Assembly (NCBI GenBank): GCA_944326815.1
Contig: CALVFI010000006.1
Location: forward strand, 1 to 64,000
Origin: an uncultured Rikenellaceae bacterium
GTDB taxonomy: Bacteria > Bacteroidota > Bacteroidia > Bacteroidales > Rikenellaceae
Direction: 5' to 3'
Length of the DNA stretch: 64,000 bases
This document shows, piece after piece, positions 1-8,957 of this stretch (position 1 is its first letter; each line of letters opens with the position of its first letter). A program made the translations under genes and the position numbers. A model generated the notes under the pieces. That model was not told the DNA's origin and searched no databases. It worked only from the letters and a program-made list of their open reading frames with translations.

Positions 1-193
1 CGGCGACGCCTCCGATGGTTCGGTCGGCAATTACGCACTCCACGGGAGCGCCATCGGCATAACGTAGATTTTTTTCATACAGTTCGGCCACATTGCGTGC
101 CATGGCCATAGTCATCTCTTCGAGGGATTCACGGATGCCGCCGCGGCGTCCGTCTATGATCGGCCGTATACCGATACGTGGATGTCTTGTCAT
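1..193 (-). CDS. fucI: L-fucose isomerase, N-terminal 64 residues (runs off left edge)
   Basis: The gene starts at 193 and continues past the left edge, so only the N-terminus is visible. The visible protein begins [19 protein letters not shown], followed by [12 protein letters not shown] and [12 protein letters not shown]. This closely follows the N-terminus of E. coli FucI (IGIRP-IDGRR, RESLEEQTMNMA, VECVISDTCIAG). FucI interconverts L-fucose and L-fuculose (also D-arabinose and D-ribulose) in the cytoplasm using Mn2+; the active-site residues lie outside the window. It is the last visible gene of a leftward operon, 45 bases after the symporter gene. Another member of the same isomerase family is possible, but the match is strong. 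Confidence 0.85.
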   Translation of the reverse strand, partial: MTRHPRIGIRPIIDGRRGGIRESLEEMTMAMARNVAELYEKNLRYADGAPVECVIADRTIGGVA

Positions 194-238
194 ATGGGTT
201 TAGTTTTAGGTTCTTGAACGATTTGTTGGGTGAAATTT

Positions 239-1720
239 TTAAATTTTACTTTTGGTAAGTTTTGTCAGAATGAATCCGATGAGGAAGATGACAGTCGTGC
301 CGAAGACAATAGTCAGATAGGTATGGAACGGACTGTGGAACTGGTAGAATGGAGATCCTTCGTTGATGAAGGGACTGAGACTCATCCACGCGATGACAAG
401 GAGTCCGGCGATCACGGCGGCCACTACGTGGCTGCGTTTGGTCTTGTGGCAGACAAGTCCCAAGAGGAATAATCCTAACATACCGCCGCTGAAGATGGAA
501 GCAAGTTTCCACCATGCGTCGAGTACTCCGTCTACGCTCATCATCAGCAGACCCACTATGACGCCCAAAGCTCCAACGATGAAAGAGGAAGAGTAGAGAA
601 TGTTCATGCTGCGCCGGTCGGAAATTTCCTTTTTAGAGAGTTTCTTGACGAAGTCGGTGAGAATGACCGTGGCGGAAGAGTTGATACTGGTAGCTACGGT
701 GCTCATGCCTGCAGCAAAAATGGAGGCGATGACCAGACCGGTGATGCCCGTAGGTAAGCCATGGACAATGAAGTAGGGAAATACCTGGTCGGCCGGAGTC
801 CCCGCAGGCAGCAGCTCGGGACGGGCTGTGTAGTAGGAGAATAGTGCTGTTCCGATGTAGACGAATACCAAGGATACGGGAATGTAGAGCAGTCCCCCGA
901 AAAGGGTTGATTTTACTGCGGCTGCCGTCGATTTCGTCGTCATGTAACGTTGTACATAGTTCTGATCGATGCCGTAGTTTTGCATATTGACGAACAGACC
1001 ATAGATTAATACCACCCAGAAGGTGGGTTCCGAAAGACTCAAGCCGAAACTGCCGAGACTGAACTTCCCGTGTTCATTGGCAATCTGGAACAGTTGTCCG
1101 GGGCCTTCCGGCATGGAGAAGGTTAAGATTAGTGCACACGCTATGGCTCCGATGATCAGGATGATGCCCTGGATGGCATCGGTCCAGACGACGGCGGCGA
1201 TTCCGCCCAGCAGCGTGTAGAGTAGTGTGACCACACCCGTCCATAGGATGATGGAGGGAATGTCCCAACCGAACATATTGTGAATGGGAAGCGCCAATAG
1301 TAATAGAATTGAGCCGACTCGGGCCAGTTGTGTCAAGAGGTAGCAGATGGCTACGTAGCATCGAGCCCAATAGCCGAAGCGTACCTCGAGATAGTGGTAG
1401 GCGGAGACGCTGTTCATACCCCGGTATAGCGGGATGAAGATCTTGGCGGCCAGCCATGTGGCTATCGGAATTGACAGACTGAAAACAAATGGGTTCCAAT
1501 TGGTTTTGTAGGCATCGCCCGGCAGCCCGAGAAAACTGATGCTGCTTACGAAAGTGGCAAAAATCGACATTCCTACCACCCAGGTCGGAAGAGAACCCTC
1601 CGCTGCCGTGAATGAGGCACTTCCCTTACGGCTTTTGAAATAGAAGGTACAGCCGAAAAGGGCTACTCCTCCTACGAACAGGAAGAAGAGAATATAATCT
1701 AAGGTTGTGATATCTGTCAT
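239..1720 (-). CDS. sodium:solute symporter (SSS family)
   Basis: This 493-residue protein is hydrophobic throughout, with about 13 membrane segments, the usual size for the SSS/SLC5 family. It carries the family hallmark GGIAAVVWTDAIQ (about residues 168-180). The stretch AAGMSTVATSINSSAT in its second half matches the Na2-site serine region of SiaT and vSGLT. It should import an organic solute with Na+ across the inner membrane. The substrate cannot be read from the sequence; its place between an aldolase gene and fucI suggests a sugar or sugar acid released from host or plant glycans. It lies 45 bases downstream of the aldolase gene and is probably co-transcribed from the promoter near 4950. 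Confidence 0.9.
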   Translation of the reverse strand: MTDITTLDYILFFLFVGGVALFGCTFYFKSRKGSASFTAAEGSLPTWVVGMSIFATFVSSISFLGLPGDAYKTNWNPFVFSLSIPIATWLAAKIFIPLYRGMNSVSAYHYLEVRFGYWARCYVAICYLLTQLARVGSILLLLALPIHNMFGWDIPSIILWTGVVTLLYTLLGGIAAVVWTDAIQGIILIIGAIACALILTFSMPEGPGQLFQIANEHGKFSLGSFGLSLSEPTFWVVLIYGLFVNMQNYGIDQNYVQRYMTTKSTAAAVKSTLFGGLLYIPVSLVFVYIGTALFSYYTARPELLPAGTPADQVFPYFIVHGLPTGITGLVIASIFAAGMSTVATSINSSATVILTDFVKKLSKKEISDRRSMNILYSSSFIVGALGVIVGLLMMSVDGVLDAWWKLASIFSGGMLGLFLLGLVCHKTKRSHVVAAVIAGLLVIAWMSLSPFINEGSPFYQFHSPFHTYLTIVFGTTVIFLIGFILTKLTKSKI

Positions 1721-1765
1721 AAATTTCGGATTAGTGGTTCAGGTCTGCAATGGTATGATTGACAA

Positions 1766-2686
1766 TTATCTTATGAGATTCTTTGCGCCTACGCTTTCCA
1801 GAGCTGCACGAACCTTTTCGCGTTCTGCATCGCGGAACTTCTGGTAGGGATAGGAGATGTAGTCGTTGCAAATGCCTAACAGGGAAAGGGCGCATTTTAC
1901 CCCTTTGAGATAGCTTGAACCGTATCGCCCGATTGTGTATATGGTCGAACATATGGTCATGACCTGTTGCTGCAACTGATGTACGGTTTCGATGTCGTAA
2001 CGGGCTGCGGCATTGTAAAGATCGACATAAAGTTTGGGGAACAGGTTGGCTCCTCCGTTAATTGCCCCTGCTGCACCCATCATGACACACTCGGCCGTCA
2101 ACTCTTCTGGCCCGACATAGAGAGAAAAATTCTCTTTGTCACGCAATAGGTGCAATAACGATTGGAAATAACACATGTTGGCCGAACTGTCTTTGAGTCC
2201 GATGATATTCGGGTGGGAGGCTAAAGCCCAAACGGTCGAAGGTTCCAGCATCACTTTGACGTGAGATGGCATGTTGTAAAGATAAAGGGGAAGAGGTACG
2301 GCATTTGCCAATGCTGTGAAATACTCGACCAGTTCGGGCTGTGATGGGGCAAAATAGTAGGGAGATGCCGCTACGACAGCAGTAGCTCCGCACTCTTTGG
2401 CTTTATAGGCCAGTTTTACGCTCTCTTCGAGTGAGGTATCGGTGATACCTACCAGTACCGGAATACGGCCGGCTACTCGAGCACATACCCGTTCGACCAG
2501 TTCGTAACGGAGATGATAGGCGAGACTTTGGGCCTCTCCAGTTGTTCCTAACAAGAAGATACCATGAACGCCTCCTGCGATCAGGTGTTCGGTCAGACGA
2601 TCGACACCCTCCAAATCCAAATGGTTGTTATCGAGTAGAGGAGTGATCATTGGAGGAATCATTCCTCGAAGTTGATTGGTTTCCAT
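1766..2686 (-). CDS. DapA/NanA-family aldolase (dihydrodipicolinate synthase-like)
   Basis: This 306-residue TIM-barrel protein is typical in length for class I pyruvate aldolases of the DapA/N-acetylneuraminate lyase family. The carboxylate-binding GTTGE motif is near residue 48, the catalytic Tyr lies in LYLYNMPSH and the Schiff-base Lys in NIIGLKDSS. Such enzymes cleave or make 2-keto acids with pyruvate. It is unlikely to be the biosynthetic DapA, because it sits between a VCBS-repeat secreted protein and a symporter with fucI in the same operon. A catabolic 2-keto-3-deoxy sugar acid or sialic acid lyase role is an inference. The start at 2686 begins METNQLRGMIPPMITPL, the normal N-terminus for the family. 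Confidence 0.88.
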   Translation of the reverse strand: METNQLRGMIPPMITPLLDNNHLDLEGVDRLTEHLIAGGVHGIFLLGTTGEAQSLAYHLRYELVERVCARVAGRIPVLVGITDTSLEESVKLAYKAKECGATAVVAASPYYFAPSQPELVEYFTALANAVPLPLYLYNMPSHVKVMLEPSTVWALASHPNIIGLKDSSANMCYFQSLLHLLRDKENFSLYVGPEELTAECVMMGAAGAINGGANLFPKLYVDLYNAAARYDIETVHQLQQQVMTICSTIYTIGRYGSSYLKGVKCALSLLGICNDYISYPYQKFRDAEREKVRAALESVGAKNLIR

Positions 2687-2735
2687 AATATTTTTTTTAG
2701 TTAGTTTTAGCTTAAATTGGTATTGTGTTGGAGAA

Positions 2736-4721
2736 TTATCGGACGTTGTTCTTTAATAGATAGAAGTGGCCATCCTCGGCTCCGAGCAGAATGTCTGGTA
2801 CACCATCATTGTTCCAGTCGACGGGCGTGGGACAGGTCGTGTGCCCGGCAAGTCGTGCATTGGCAATATTGCCGCGGAACATGAAATGGGTATTGCCCTT
2901 CTCGTCGGTTCCCATATTCTCGAACCATTCGGCATTCCGGCTGTTGGCAATCAGGTCGAGGTCGCCGTCGCCATCCCAGTCAACAAAGCAGAATTTCCGA
3001 CGGCCGGATTTTCCGGCTTCACCTTCATTGAGGCGTAGAATGCCGGCTTCCTCTTTTTCGATATTGTATTGATGATCGAATGTCGAGGCATTGTCGCAGA
3101 TGAAGATGCGTTTGCCCGGGCGAAGCCAGCGTTCGCCATCCTTCTCGAATCGTTCAAAGTAGCTCAGATATCCTTCGTGGTCCAGCATGATGAGGTCGGG
3201 AAGTCCGTCGTTGTTCCAGTCGATGACACATGGAGTTGTGCGCCATTGGGTCGCTAAGGTATTCGGCTCGGGATTCCACCAGTTCCAGGCCGGTTTCGGT
3301 GCCGGACCTTCCCAGGCAACGAGTACGTCACGAGCCGGTTCGAAGTCCGTACCTCCGGACTTTTTCCCCTTGAACCATTGGATTTTACCCCAAATGGAGT
3401 TGATGATGATGTCGTTAATGCCGTCGCCGTCCCAGTCGGCTACGTTTAATACCGTGTAACCCCATTTGGCTTCACAAGGCCCCTGAATCGACCCGTTGTA
3501 TCCTGCCTGAATGCGAATGGGCTCTCCATTGACGGTTAAGAATTGTGGGGCTGCCCATGCGGGGGCGGATGCATCTCCATCCAGATTTTTGATAAAACAG
3601 AGGTATCCGGCCGAGTTGCCTGAGATGATGTCCTGTTTACCGTCGCCGTCCCAGTCGATGGCGTAGGGCGTCGATAATGCACCGAACTTCAGTGCGTCGG
3701 CCTTTTGCTTCAGGTATTCGGGCGAGGTGAATTGGGGCATTCCGTTTTTGACTTTCCCTGTGTTGCGCAAATAGGCGATGCGCCCGTCTTCGTCCCCTAC
3801 CAACAGGTCGGGATGTCCATCTCCATCGAAATCATACGCTACCGGTACGATCATCTCCAGGTCCATTATAATCGTCCCTTGTTTATTGGAAAGTAAACGT
3901 CCGGGTGCGAATTTCGGTTCGGTACGAGTTCCGATGTTCTCGAACCAGGTCATTTTGTCGACAAATTCGCCGCAAATGATGTCGAGGTCTCCGTCACCGT
4001 CGAAATCGGCGACATTGGGAGTGGGTGACCCGTAGACATCAATAGGTGCATCACCGGCCAGAATCTTCCCACGGTTGATATATTTCCCGTTGACATTCTC
4101 CAACAGATAAACCCATCCGTGGAGCGGTCCCCGGGTCCATTTCCCTTCAGCGTTGAAAGCATTGTCCCAGCCGTAGTCTCCCCATTCACCAACTCCGACA
4201 ATGATATCTTGGTCGCCGTCAGCATCCCAATCTACATAGTTCCACATTTTGCTCCGGATTTTGATGAAATCCGCACCGGGAATCCCTCCTTCGACCTCGA
4301 TCGGCTGCCCCTGCCCGAAAAATTTGGTTGGGAAATCGAGATATTCAATGGCTTCCCCTAATACGCGGGGTTCTCCGTTTACATAAGAGAGCATAACATC
4401 GTTTTTCCCTGTATCCACTCGTTCTGCTTTGTCGAATAACGGCTTTTGGTTGGTGCCGATATTATGGAACCGATATAACCCTTTATAAGGCGTATCAGGA
4501 CACGACACCAGGAGATCCGTGATCCCGTCGTTATCGTAATCATAGGGCATGGGGATGCACCAAAGTCCAACGGCCAAGTCTACGATTAAGTCGTTATTGT
4601 AGCTTAGTCGTAGATCGGCTGGTTGCGTGGCAGAAGTCTCTGGAGTGGCTGCGTGTAAAGAGACTGACAAACCAGACAGTAGGCATAATAGAATGTGTCG
4701 ATGTAGTTTCTTCATAGTCAT
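2736..4721 (-). CDS. secreted FG-GAP/VCBS repeat protein
   Basis: This 661-residue protein begins with a signal peptide (MKKLHRHILLCLLSGLSVSLHA) ending before ATPETSA; there is no lipobox cysteine, so SPI cleavage is likely. It contains nine Asp-rich calcium-binding loops of the DxDxDGxxD type, such as VDWDADGDQD, ADFDGDGDLD, IDWDGDGKQD, IDWNNDGLPD and VDWNNDGVPD, spread over the whole length. They are typical of FG-GAP/VCBS blades of a beta-propeller. No catalytic domain is recognised. In Bacteroidetes such proteins often accompany glycan-use loci as surface or periplasmic binding proteins or lyases; that role is inferred here. It is the first gene of the leftward operon. A second Met at 4715 is an equally good start. 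Confidence 0.85.
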   Translation of the reverse strand: MTMKKLHRHILLCLLSGLSVSLHAATPETSATQPADLRLSYNNDLIVDLAVGLWCIPMPYDYDNDGITDLLVSCPDTPYKGLYRFHNIGTNQKPLFDKAERVDTGKNDVMLSYVNGEPRVLGEAIEYLDFPTKFFGQGQPIEVEGGIPGADFIKIRSKMWNYVDWDADGDQDIIVGVGEWGDYGWDNAFNAEGKWTRGPLHGWVYLLENVNGKYINRGKILAGDAPIDVYGSPTPNVADFDGDGDLDIICGEFVDKMTWFENIGTRTEPKFAPGRLLSNKQGTIIMDLEMIVPVAYDFDGDGHPDLLVGDEDGRIAYLRNTGKVKNGMPQFTSPEYLKQKADALKFGALSTPYAIDWDGDGKQDIISGNSAGYLCFIKNLDGDASAPAWAAPQFLTVNGEPIRIQAGYNGSIQGPCEAKWGYTVLNVADWDGDGINDIIINSIWGKIQWFKGKKSGGTDFEPARDVLVAWEGPAPKPAWNWWNPEPNTLATQWRTTPCVIDWNNDGLPDLIMLDHEGYLSYFERFEKDGERWLRPGKRIFICDNASTFDHQYNIEKEEAGILRLNEGEAGKSGRRKFCFVDWDGDGDLDLIANSRNAEWFENMGTDEKGNTHFMFRGNIANARLAGHTTCPTPVDWNNDGVPDILLGAEDGHFYLLKNNVR

Positions 4722-4761
4722 TGGGATAGTGTTTTTTTTGTTATTTCATACCTTGTATTGG

Positions 4762-4773
4762 TAAAACGTTTTA
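4762..4773. promoter_or_regulatory. LacI-type operator candidate 2 (TAAAACGTTTTA)
   Basis: A perfect 12-bp palindrome sharing the AAAACGTTTT core with the site at 4955-4964. The centres are 192 bp apart, roughly 18 helical turns. It lies in the leader 40 bases before the VCBS start codon, so it could act as an auxiliary operator for a DNA loop or as a roadblock. No regulator gene is visible in the window. Confidence 0.45.
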
Positions 4774-4942
4774 ATCAAAAGCAGCCATAAAAGGGGGTGG
4801 TTGTTGTTCTTTAGGCTTTAAAAATAGCTGATTATTATTATATTAGTAAGGAAATTTATTGTAAATAGACTTTAATATATATGGTAAAGGCATAAAGTCT
4901 GTTTCTCTTGTCTTGTATTTTATATGTTTTATTAGATATTTA

Positions 4943-4974
4943 CAAATATATGCTAAAACGTTTTTTATTGCAAG
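4943..4974 (-). promoter_or_regulatory. Bacteroidetes-type promoter of the sugar operon, with operator in the spacer
   Basis: Read on the minus strand, a TATATTTG box (4950-4943) fits the Bacteroidetes -7 consensus TAnnTTTG. A CTTG at 4974-4971 takes the -33 place with a 20-base spacer. The spacer contains the palindrome AAAACGTTTT (4955-4964). The start of transcription would be near 4936, giving a leader of about 215 bases before the VCBS gene. The assignment rests on motif matching only. Confidence 0.5.
4955..4964. promoter_or_regulatory. LacI-type operator candidate 1 (AAAACGTTTT)
   Basis: A perfect 10-bp palindrome with a central CG, the shape of LacI/GalR-family operators, placed between the -33 and -7 elements of the leftward promoter, where binding would block RNA polymerase. 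Confidence 0.45.
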
Positions 4975-5374
4975 GTTTTTTGCAAAAAAATATTTATTTT
5001 TATTGTAAATTATTGTTTGTTAATGATATATAAATTTTTTTCGTAAGGGTTCCGGAATTTGATGATATGGTTTATTGTAAGTGTAAATGAGTTTCTCGTG
5101 CAATAAAAGATAGAATCAGGCGCTGTTGTTGGTAAAGTATATATAGGTTCTATACGAAGAGAGAAAGGTTTCTTATTTATTTATAAATCATTGATAATTA
5201 ATGTATTATTGTATTTATTGTAACTTTGTGTTTTGGTGTTGGGTAGTGTTTTTATAAGCCTGTGGTTATTTGTGGAGCTATTAAGTAGAATGATATATAA
5301 ACGATTTAGCTATATTTTGTATTGTGGAATTTTTAATAATGGAAGTTGCTATAATGAGCTCATAGTGGTATAAT

Positions 5375-5404
5375 AAAAAACGGAGTGTTGTTCAAAACAC
5401 TCCG
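5375..5404 (-). terminator. intrinsic terminator of tRNA-Ser
   Basis: A 9-bp stem CGGAGTGTT/AACACTCCG (5381-5404) is followed on the minus strand by a run of six T (5380-5375), 19 bases after the tRNA. On the plus strand a T-run (5405-5409) also follows, so it may work both ways. Confidence 0.8.
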
Positions 5405-5422
5405 TTTTTAGTTGTGCTAACG

Positions 5423-5510
5423 CGGAGAAAGCGGGATTCGAACCCACGATACCCTTTTGGGGTATACGCACTTTCCAGGCGCGCGCCTTCAGCCACTCGG
5501 CCATTTCTCC
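5423..5510 (-). tRNA. tRNA-Ser (anticodon GGA)
   Basis: This 88-base gene has the long variable arm of class II tRNAs. Acceptor strands GGAGAAA and TTTCTCC pair, with discriminator G at 5423 as expected for serine. The T-loop reads GGTTCGAAT and the D-arm contains GCCGAGTGGCTGAAGGC. The anticodon loop CTGGAAA gives GGA at 5476-5474, which reads UCC/UCU. CCA is not encoded. It has its own terminator and lies antisense to, and upstream of, pdxA. Confidence 0.97.
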
Positions 5511-5605
5511 AATGGGCTTTTGTTGAAAAAAGCGTGCGAATATACAAAAAATCTTTCAAAACAATCCTGTTGTCTAATTTCGCGCAAGTTTTCATGAAAT
5601 ATTTA

Positions 5606-5613
5606 TATCTTTG
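5606..5613 (+). promoter_or_regulatory. -7 box (TATCTTTG) upstream of pdxA
   Basis: Matches TAnnTTTG and ends 21 bases before the pdxA ATG, so the leader would be about 15 bases. No good -33 TTTG is seen at the expected distance. Confidence 0.5.
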
Positions 5614-5634
5614 TAAATTGTAAGAATTGCACAT

Positions 5635-6732
5635 ATGAGCGAACAAAAAATAAGAGTAGGAATTACGTTGGGCGATGTGAATGGAATCGGCCCTGAGGTT
5701 GTGATTAAGGCGTTGGCCGACAATCGTATGGGAGAATTGTTTGTTCCAGTGGTCTATGGTTCGGCGAAGGCTTTGAATTTCTATAAAAAAAGTATTGAAG
5801 GTGTCGAGAATTTTACATTTGCGACTATTCCTGCTGTTCGAGAGGCTCGGCCGAAAAGAGTGAATTTGGTAGCTTGTATGGATGAAGAACTTCGGATCGA
5901 TCCCGGTGTCCCATCTCGGGAGAGCGGTGCGGCTGCCGTTGTGGCCTTGCGTGCGGCTGCGGCAGATTTGAAAGCGGGGAATATCGATGTGGTCGTTACG
6001 GCACCTATTAATAAGGAGACGGTTCAGAGCGATGATTTCCGATTTACGGGACATACGGAGTTCTTTGCCGCTGAGTTTGGTGGGGAGCCCCTGATGATGA
6101 TGTGCAGCGAATTGCTGAAGGTGGGGTTGGTGACGATTCATATTCCGGTGACGGAGGTCAGTGCCAGTGTCAGCCAGGAGAAGATTCTTGCCTGTTTGAC
6201 CCGGTTGAAACAGACGCTTATTGCCGATTTCAGTGTGATTGATCCGAAAATTGCGGTATTGGCGCTCAATCCGCATGCGGGAGATGGAGGATTGCTCGGT
6301 CAGGAGGAGCAGCAGACGATTCGTCCGGCTATTGAAACGGCGAACGAGCAGGGGATTCTGGCTTTCGGACCTTTCCCTGCTGACGGATTTTTTGCAGCGG
6401 GTAGCTATTCGAAATACGATGCTGTGCTGGCCATGTATCATGACCAGGGACTTGCTCCGTTCAAGGCCTTGACGCCGCAAGGGGTGAATTTTACTGCGGC
6501 GCTTCCCGTGATTCGGACCAGCCCCGATCATGGTGTAGCCTATGATATTGCTGGGCAAGGGATTGCTGAGCCGGATTCGATGCGTGAAGCCATCTATTTG
6601 GCCATCGACATTTATCGCAGCCGTCGGGAGTATGCTGCCATGAGTGCCAATCCCTTACGGCACTTTGAACGGGAACGGGGTGGTCGTGACATGTCAGTCA
6701 ATGATCTTCCGCAGCAGCCCGACGAGGATTGA
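5635..6732 (+). CDS. pdxA: 4-hydroxythreonine-4-phosphate dehydrogenase
   Basis: This 365-residue protein is slightly longer than E. coli PdxA (329) because of a polar tail after about residue 345. PdxA oxidises 4-phosphohydroxy-L-threonine with NAD+; the product feeds pyridoxal-5'-phosphate synthesis by the DXP-dependent route. The family start GITLGDVNGIGPEV is present, as are GHTEFF and the two metal-histidine segments ALNPHAGDGG and MYHDQGLAPFK. The start at 5635 lies just after the -7 box at 5606-5613. pdxB, an earlier enzyme of the same pathway, is at 55347, so this strain makes vitamin B6 de novo. It is followed by a 234-base gap and then thrS. Confidence 0.96.
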   Translation: MSEQKIRVGITLGDVNGIGPEVVIKALADNRMGELFVPVVYGSAKALNFYKKSIEGVENFTFATIPAVREARPKRVNLVACMDEELRIDPGVPSRESGAAAVVALRAAAADLKAGNIDVVVTAPINKETVQSDDFRFTGHTEFFAAEFGGEPLMMMCSELLKVGLVTIHIPVTEVSASVSQEKILACLTRLKQTLIADFSVIDPKIAVLALNPHAGDGGLLGQEEQQTIRPAIETANEQGILAFGPFPADGFFAAGSYSKYDAVLAMYHDQGLAPFKALTPQGVNFTAALPVIRTSPDHGVAYDIAGQGIAEPDSMREAIYLAIDIYRSRREYAAMSANPLRHFERERGGRDMSVNDLPQQPDED

Positions 6733-6966
6733 TCCGACCGGGGGGGGTATCCTTCCGGGGAGTGGGGAGTTCTGCGGAGCCTTGGAGCGTGTATTGTCTG
6801 ACCATGGAAGGGGAGGGAATGAAGAGGCTGCAGGAAGATGATGTGTTGAGAAAAAGAGGGGGGATTAGGAGCGTTGAGAAGATAACTGGATATTGAAATG
6901 AAACAAGTCTTTTGGGGATTCCGTCTCGTAATTGTGGAAACCCGGGAGCACAAATAAAAATAAAAG
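6733..6966 (+). other. G/A-rich non-coding spacer before thrS
   Basis: This 234-base spacer includes a run of eight G (6740-6747) and a long stretch dominated by G and A on the plus strand (about 6760-6880). No gene, tRNA or clear -7 box is recognised. It may hold the thrS leader, but no T-box-like or anticodon-mimic element could be identified by eye. Confidence 0.5.
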
Positions 6967-8919
6967 ATGATGATTAAAATTACTTTTCCCGATGGCAGCA
7001 TTCGTGAGTATGCCCAGGGAACGACCGCGATGCAAATCGCAGAAAGCATTAGCCCGCGCTTGGCGCAGGAGGTGCTCGTGGCAACCGTGAACGGCAAGGT
7101 GACGGATCTTCAGGTTCCTATTCAGGAGGATAGCACCGTCAAATTGCATAAATGGGAGGACGAAGAGGGTAAGCGTACTTTCTGGCATACCTCGTCCCAC
7201 CTGATGGCCGAAGCGCTGGAAAATCTGTATCCGGGCATCAAGTTCGGCATCGGACCCAGCATCGAAAACGGTTTTTATTACGATGTGGATTCACCCCAGC
7301 CGATTACCGAGGGCGACCTGGCAACCATCGAGGCCAAAATGGTCGAGTTGGCTCGCAACAAGGAACCGCTCGTGCGTCGCGAGGTGCCCAAGGAGGAGGC
7401 TCTCAAAACTTTTACGGAAAAGGGGGATCAATATAAGGTGGAATTGATTCGCGACCTGGAGGACGGGACGATCTCATTCTATACCAACGGTGCGTTTACC
7501 GATTTGTGCCGGGGACCGCACCTGCCTAATACGGGGCTGATCAAAGCCATCAAGCTGACTTCGGTGGCCGGGGCCTATTGGCGCGGGAATGAGAAGAATA
7601 AGATGCTGACCCGTATCTATGGCATTACCTTCCCTAAGAAATCGATGCTTGACGAGTACCTGGCCATGATGGAAGAGGCGAAAAAACGCGACCATCGCAA
7701 ACTTGGCAAGGAACTTGAACTGTTTGCTTTCTCGCCGCGTGTGGGACAGGGATTGCCTCTCTGGTTGCCGAAAGGTGCTGCATTGCGTGAACGGTTGGAG
7801 AACTTCCTGCGTGCCGTGCAGAAGGAGTATGGCTATCAGCAGGTCATTACGCCGCACATCGGTATGAAGGATCTGTATGTCACTTCGGGACATTATGCCA
7901 AATACGGGAAGGACTCTTTCCAGCCCATTCATACGCCGGATGACGACGAGGAGTTCCTTCTCAAACCGATGAACTGCCCGCATCACTGCGAAATTTATAA
8001 GGTGAAACCTCGTTCCTATAAAGATCTGCCGATTCGTTTTGCCGAGTTCGGTACGGTATATCGTTACGAGCAGAGCGGTGAGTTGCATGGATTGACGCGT
8101 GTGCGTGGCTTTACGCAGGATGATGCCCATATGTTCGTGCGTCCGGACCAGTTGCTCGAGGAGTTCGAGAAGGTGATCGACATCGTGCTTTACATTTTTA
8201 AAACGTTGAGTTTCGATAGTTATACCGCACAGATTTCGCTGCGCGATCCGAATAACAAGGAGAAATACATCGGCTCGGATGAGAATTGGGAAAAGGCCGA
8301 GGCTGCCATCATCAAAGCCGCCAAAGATAAGGGCCTGAATACCGTTGTAGAGTACGGAGAGGCTGCGTTCTATGGTCCGAAACTCGATTTTATGGTCAAG
8401 GATGCCATCGGCCGTAAATGGCAGTTGGGTACGATTCAGGTGGACTACAACCTGCCGGAACGTTTCGATCTGACTTATAAGGGAGCCGATGATCAGATGC
8501 ATCGTCCGATCATGATTCACCGTGCGCCCTTTGGTTCCATGGAGCGTTTCGTAGCCGTCTTGTTGGAGCATACTGGGGGGAAATTCCCGTTGTGGCTGGC
8601 CCCCGATCAGGTTGTCGTGTTGCCGATCAGCGAAAAATTCAATGAATATGCGCAGAAAGTTTCAAAATATCTGAATAATCGCGATATTCGCGCTCAGGTG
8701 GATGACCGCAACGAGAAGATCGGGCGGAAAATTCGTGACAACGAACTGAAGCGCATTCCTTATCTGCTGATTGTCGGCGAAAAGGAGCAGTCCGAAGGTA
8801 CGGTGTCTGTTCGTGAGCAAGGTGTGGGAGATAAGGGTTCCATGACGCAGGAACAGTTTGCCGAACTGATCTCCGGACTGGTGAAAGCGGAAATCGACAA
8901 GGCTAAAGCCATAGAGTAA
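6967..8919 (+). CDS. thrS: threonyl-tRNA synthetase
   Basis: This 650-residue protein has the full ThrRS layout: an N-terminal TGS domain (about 1-65), the editing domain with [11 protein letters not shown], a class II catalytic core and a C-terminal anticodon-binding domain (about 540-645). The zinc-site cysteine lies in [13 protein letters not shown] and motif 3 in [12 protein letters not shown]. It charges tRNA-Thr in the cytoplasm. Two adjacent ATG codons (6967 and 6970) could start translation. infC begins 35 bases after the stop, the common thrS-infC order, but the usual rpmI and rplT genes do not follow. Confidence 0.97.
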   Translation: MMIKITFPDGSIREYAQGTTAMQIAESISPRLAQEVLVATVNGKVTDLQVPIQEDSTVKLHKWEDEEGKRTFWHTSSHLMAEALENLYPGIKFGIGPSIENGFYYDVDSPQPITEGDLATIEAKMVELARNKEPLVRREVPKEEALKTFTEKGDQYKVELIRDLEDGTISFYTNGAFTDLCRGPHLPNTGLIKAIKLTSVAGAYWRGNEKNKMLTRIYGITFPKKSMLDEYLAMMEEAKKRDHRKLGKELELFAFSPRVGQGLPLWLPKGAALRERLENFLRAVQKEYGYQQVITPHIGMKDLYVTSGHYAKYGKDSFQPIHTPDDDEEFLLKPMNCPHHCEIYKVKPRSYKDLPIRFAEFGTVYRYEQSGELHGLTRVRGFTQDDAHMFVRPDQLLEEFEKVIDIVLYIFKTLSFDSYTAQISLRDPNNKEKYIGSDENWEKAEAAIIKAAKDKGLNTVVEYGEAAFYGPKLDFMVKDAIGRKWQLGTIQVDYNLPERFDLTYKGADDQMHRPIMIHRAPFGSMERFVAVLLEHTGGKFPLWLAPDQVVVLPISEKFNEYAQKVSKYLNNRDIRAQVDDRNEKIGRKIRDNELKRIPYLLIVGEKEQSEGTVSVREQGVGDKGSMTQEQFAELISGLVKAEIDKAKAIE

Positions 8920-8940
8920 TGCATATGTTTAATTAATTAT

Positions 8941-8957
8941 AGGAGGACAAAGCTATA
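8941..8957 (+). promoter_or_regulatory. strong Shine-Dalgarno and AUA start of infC
   Basis: AGGAGG (8941-8946) is followed after eight bases by an in-frame ATA (8955-8957). An in-frame TAG at 8940-8942 overlaps the first base pair of this element, so the reading frame opens just here. Shine-Dalgarno sequences are rare in Bacteroidetes, which makes this one stand out. It decides the start: the first in-frame GTG (9012) has no such signal. Confidence 0.65.

Larger units (their letters stand above)
4722..5374. other. AT-rich non-coding region between sugar operon and tRNA-Ser
   Basis: About 650 bases, very AT-rich compared with the neighbours, with no convincing gene on either strand. It holds the leftward promoter and two AAAACGTTTT-type palindromes described separately. 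A 14-bp palindrome made of a T6G/CA6 run lies at 4976-4989. A rightward -7-like box TAACTTTG lies at 5221-5228 with no obvious gene behind it. The right end is closed by the tRNA-Ser terminator. Confidence 0.7.

Noticed and set aside
4976..4989. 14-bp palindrome of T and A runs around GC, considered as a third operator
   Set aside because: It is made of homopolymer runs in very AT-rich DNA and does not share the AAAACGTTTT core.
5392..6558. 388-residue open frame antisense to pdxA and tRNA-Ser
   Set aside because: It overlaps a certain gene and a tRNA, has no recognisable domain and is Arg/His-rich, as expected for a shadow frame.
6740..6747. Run of eight G after pdxA, considered as a phase-variation tract
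   Set aside because: It lies after the stop codon and outside any promoter spacing, so slippage would not switch a gene visibly.
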